Of a stretch of 64,000 nucleotides of DNA, positions 62,069-64,000 are shown one piece after another. The notes below the pieces were generated by a model. The model ran no database searches and was not told the origin of the DNA. It saw nothing but the letters and a program-made list of their open reading frames with translations. Origin of the DNA: Kalmanozyma brasiliensis GHG001 (taxonomy: Eukaryota > Basidiomycota > Ustilaginomycetes > Ustilaginales); NCBI RefSeq assembly GCF_000497045.1, contig NW_015961970.1, forward strand, positions 930,802-994,801, in the 5' to 3' direction. The first letter of the stretch is position 1. Each line of letters opens with the position of its first letter. Made by a program: the position numbers and the translations under genes.

Positions 62069-63766
62069 ATGCGCTTCACTCCGCTGCTACGATCCGCGGC
62101 CGAGTCCAGCACCTCTTCCTCGGGGCTACCACACAAGGCGCGCATCGCAATCATCGGCGCGGGACCATCGGGCTTCTACGCTGCCTCTCGACTCCTCTCC
62201 CGCATCCCCTCGCAACAGCTCCGCATCGACATCTTTGACCGTCTCCCTGTACCCCACGGTCTGGTACGCTATGGCGTAGCACCCGACCACCCAGACGTCA
62301 AGAATGTCGAGAACAAGTTTGCCGCTGTCTCCCAGGATCCGCGGTTGCGTTTTGCGGGGAATGCCAACGTCGTCCACTCCGGCTCCTCATCCAGCAGCGC
62401 AGCTGGTGAGGCAGTCGAAGTGCCGCTCGAGGAGCTATCACGCTACTACACCCACATCCTCTTCTCCTACGGCGCATCGACAGGTCGCAGCCTCGGCATA
62501 CCCGGCGAGGTCGAGCTGGACAACATCTACTCCGCCCTCCAGTTCGTCAATTGGTACAACGGCCACCCGTCCTCCCACTCGTCCTCGTCCAAATTCGACC
62601 TCTCGAACACGCACCATCTGACCGTGATCGGAGCGGGCAACGTCGCGCTGGACGTAGCGCGCATCGTCCTGCGATGCTCCACGCCCTTCCTCGAATCCTC
62701 CCCGCGCGTCACATCCAACAAAGCGCCCGGGCTGGCGGCGTTGGAGGAGACAGACGTGCCCGAACCTGTACTGGCGGAGTTGGGGCGGTGCAAGGTCAAC
62801 GAGGTGGATGTGTTCGCCCGACGTGGACCGGCCCAGTTGGCGTTTACGAACAAGGAGGTGAGGGAGATGCTCAGTCTCGAGGGGATCGCGTTGCGACCAC
62901 CGCCTGCAGAACTGCTCGATTCCGCCTTGGCCCAGCTCGAGACGCTGGCAAAGAGCGAAGCAGCTGATCCGGCAAGGGCGCAGGAGATCGCATCGGAAGT
63001 GCGCGTCAAGAAGCGACTTCTCAGTCTGCTTGCCAAGGGAAGCAAGACCAAGCCAGGTGGCGAAGGGGTCAAGCAGTGGGGATTGAACTTCTTCCACTCC
63101 CCGGCGAGATTCCTTCCGAAAGGCAATAGTAAGGCAGTAGGGCAGGTGGAATGGAACCGGACGACCCTGCAGAGTGGGCGGCCGACGGCGAAGAGTCTGG
63201 ACGCGACGGATCCGCGCAAAGCCGCATGGAGCGCTGGGTCCACGGACAGCGTCCCGGCTGCTACCGGCCAAACTGTCATCACAGACACGGACATGGTTGT
63301 GTCCAGTGTAGGCTATCAGAGCGAGCCCCTGGCCTCCTCCTCGTCATCTTCACAGTCGGAGGTGGTGAGAGAGGGCCGGCTGGTGGCACTGCCCTTCGAT
63401 GCCAGACGCAAGATCGTTCCCAACCAAGCAGGTCGCGTACTCGATCCAATCACCTCGGCCCCGATTCCGGGCGCATATGTGAGCGGCTGGCTCGCGAGAG
63501 GTCCCACCGGCGTCATCGCCACCACTATGATGGACGCCTACTCTGTCGCAGACCTCATCTTGGACGATCTGCACAGCGCTGCGGAGGGTGGGCGAGAAGT
63601 GGAAGGAGATCTGTTGGAGAAGCTGCACAGGGAAGGGACGAGGAAGGTCGTCGGGTTTGATGGCTGGAGACGCATCGACGAGGAGGAGAAGAGGAGAGGC
63701 CAGAAGCTGGGCAAGATCAGAGAGAAGATTCTGACCGTCAAGGAGATGCTCGATGTTGTCGGCTGA
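62069..63766 (+). CDS. ARH1: NADPH:adrenodoxin oxidoreductase, mitochondrial (Arh1)
   Basis: FAD enzyme passing electrons from NADPH to mitochondrial ferredoxin for Fe-S cluster and heme A synthesis. A single exon of 565 residues. A short Arg/Ser-rich N-terminus (MRFTPLLRSAAESSTSSSGL) fits a mitochondrial targeting signal. The FAD dinucleotide fold is RIAIIGAGPSGFYAASRLL (about 25-43), then FDRLPVPHGLVRYGVAPDHP, hallmark of the family. The NADPH fold is LTVIGAGNVALDVARIVLR (about 184-202). RRGPAQLAFTNKEVREM follows, and near the C-terminus GWLARGPTGVIATTMMDAY. The length is slightly above yeast Arh1 (493), from low-complexity insertions such as HPSSHSSSSK. The start ATG 62069 gives the only sensible presequence. 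Confidence 0.95.
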   Translation: MRFTPLLRSAAESSTSSSGLPHKARIAIIGAGPSGFYAASRLLSRIPSQQLRIDIFDRLPVPHGLVRYGVAPDHPDVKNVENKFAAVSQDPRLRFAGNANVVHSGSSSSSAAGEAVEVPLEELSRYYTHILFSYGASTGRSLGIPGEVELDNIYSALQFVNWYNGHPSSHSSSSKFDLSNTHHLTVIGAGNVALDVARIVLRCSTPFLESSPRVTSNKAPGLAALEETDVPEPVLAELGRCKVNEVDVFARRGPAQLAFTNKEVREMLSLEGIALRPPPAELLDSALAQLETLAKSEAADPARAQEIASEVRVKKRLLSLLAKGSKTKPGGEGVKQWGLNFFHSPARFLPKGNSKAVGQVEWNRTTLQSGRPTAKSLDATDPRKAAWSAGSTDSVPAATGQTVITDTDMVVSSVGYQSEPLASSSSSSQSEVVREGRLVALPFDARRKIVPNQAGRVLDPITSAPIPGAYVSGWLARGPTGVIATTMMDAYSVADLILDDLHSAAEGGREVEGDLLEKLHREGTRKVVGFDGWRRIDEEEKRRGQKLGKIREKILTVKEMLDVVG

Positions 63767-63885
63767 GGGCGCTGCTCACCAGTCACAACGTCAACCTCAC
63801 ATTGTACTCTACACAAGTCACACATCAGTCATCGAAACATTGCATTGCAAAACCCTGGACATATCCCACAACCAACGCCCCTCTT

Positions 63886-64000
63886 TCAATGACCAAGCTC
63901 CTTCACCGCCGCCTCAAAAGCGTCCTTGAAGATGGCGCACGCCTGGCTCAGCTCGTCCTCGCTGATGTTGAGTGGCGGGATGAACCTGAGCACGTCAAAC
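63886..64000 (-). CDS. C-terminus of a class-III aminotransferase (partial)
   Basis: The right edge holds the last 37 codons of a minus-strand gene ending at 63886. The peptide DVLRFIPPLNISEDELSQAC followed by a long helix (FKDAFEAAVKELGH) is the usual final strand and helix of PLP-dependent class-III aminotransferases (GABA, acetylornithine or ornithine type). The substrate cannot be told from this fragment. It converges on ARH1 with 119 bases between stops. Confidence 0.6.
   Translation of the reverse strand, partial: FDVLRFIPPLNISEDELSQACAIFKDAFEAAVKELGH

Overview
The window looks like nuclear DNA of a basidiomycete, most likely a smut fungus (Ustilaginomycotina, Ustilago/Sporisorium-like). 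The reasons are long genes with few introns, moderately high GC with a strong preference for C and G at third codon positions, short introns (roughly 65-100 nt) with GT..AG ends, pyrimidine-rich leaders, and protein families that are eukaryotic and fungal throughout. No rRNA, tRNA, CRISPR, plasmid or intact transposon was seen. The species assignment is an inference, not a match.

Layout. The left edge holds the end of an unresolved plus-strand gene whose coding signal moves through all three frames. Then come the 5'-3' exoribonuclease XRN1 (1481-5881), a two-exon MDR oxidoreductase (6412-7618) and a small unrecognised two-exon gene (7898-8262). Next is a gene-poor stretch of almost 10 kb (8263-18103). 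It ends at the pyrimidine-rich promoter of a Zn2Cys6 transcription factor (18104-19928).

From 20 to 43 kb genes are dense: a CH-like-domain protein, the RSC7 chromatin-remodelling subunit, a BTB-like protein, a membrane-anchored YjbQ/UPF0047 protein, a PX-PH-RhoGAP (Bem3 type), a tail-anchored CS-domain protein, the arginine methyltransferase PRMT5/Skb1, the histone chaperone SPT2 and the acetyltransferase NAA50. From 43 to 64 kb lie a ROM2-type Rho1 GEF, the VPS15 pseudokinase-scaffold, ARP3, a secreted and probably GPI-anchored phospholipase B, an sn-1,2-diacylglycerol choline/ethanolaminephosphotransferase, adrenodoxin reductase ARH1, and the C-terminus of a class-III aminotransferase at the right edge.

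How the genes relate. Several neighbours are divergently transcribed pairs sharing 0.4-1.8 kb of upstream DNA: RSC7/BTB, RhoGAP/CS protein, PRMT5/SPT2, NAA50/ROM2, ARP3/PLB and CPT1/ARH1. The window is unusually rich in polarity and Rho-actin components (RhoGAP, Rho1 GEF, ARP3, Skb1/PRMT5) and in chromatin genes (RSC7, PRMT5, SPT2). There is no sign of a biosynthetic cluster or an operon.

Most worth following up are two probable small spliced genes that a length-based gene caller would miss: a two-exon 61-residue protein squeezed between the BTB and YjbQ genes (27611-27863), and an acidic Ala/Lys-rich terminal exon downstream of ARP3 (55012-55175). A likely hidden 5' intron/exon of the CH-like gene is also worth checking. 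No convincingly new multi-gene system is visible.
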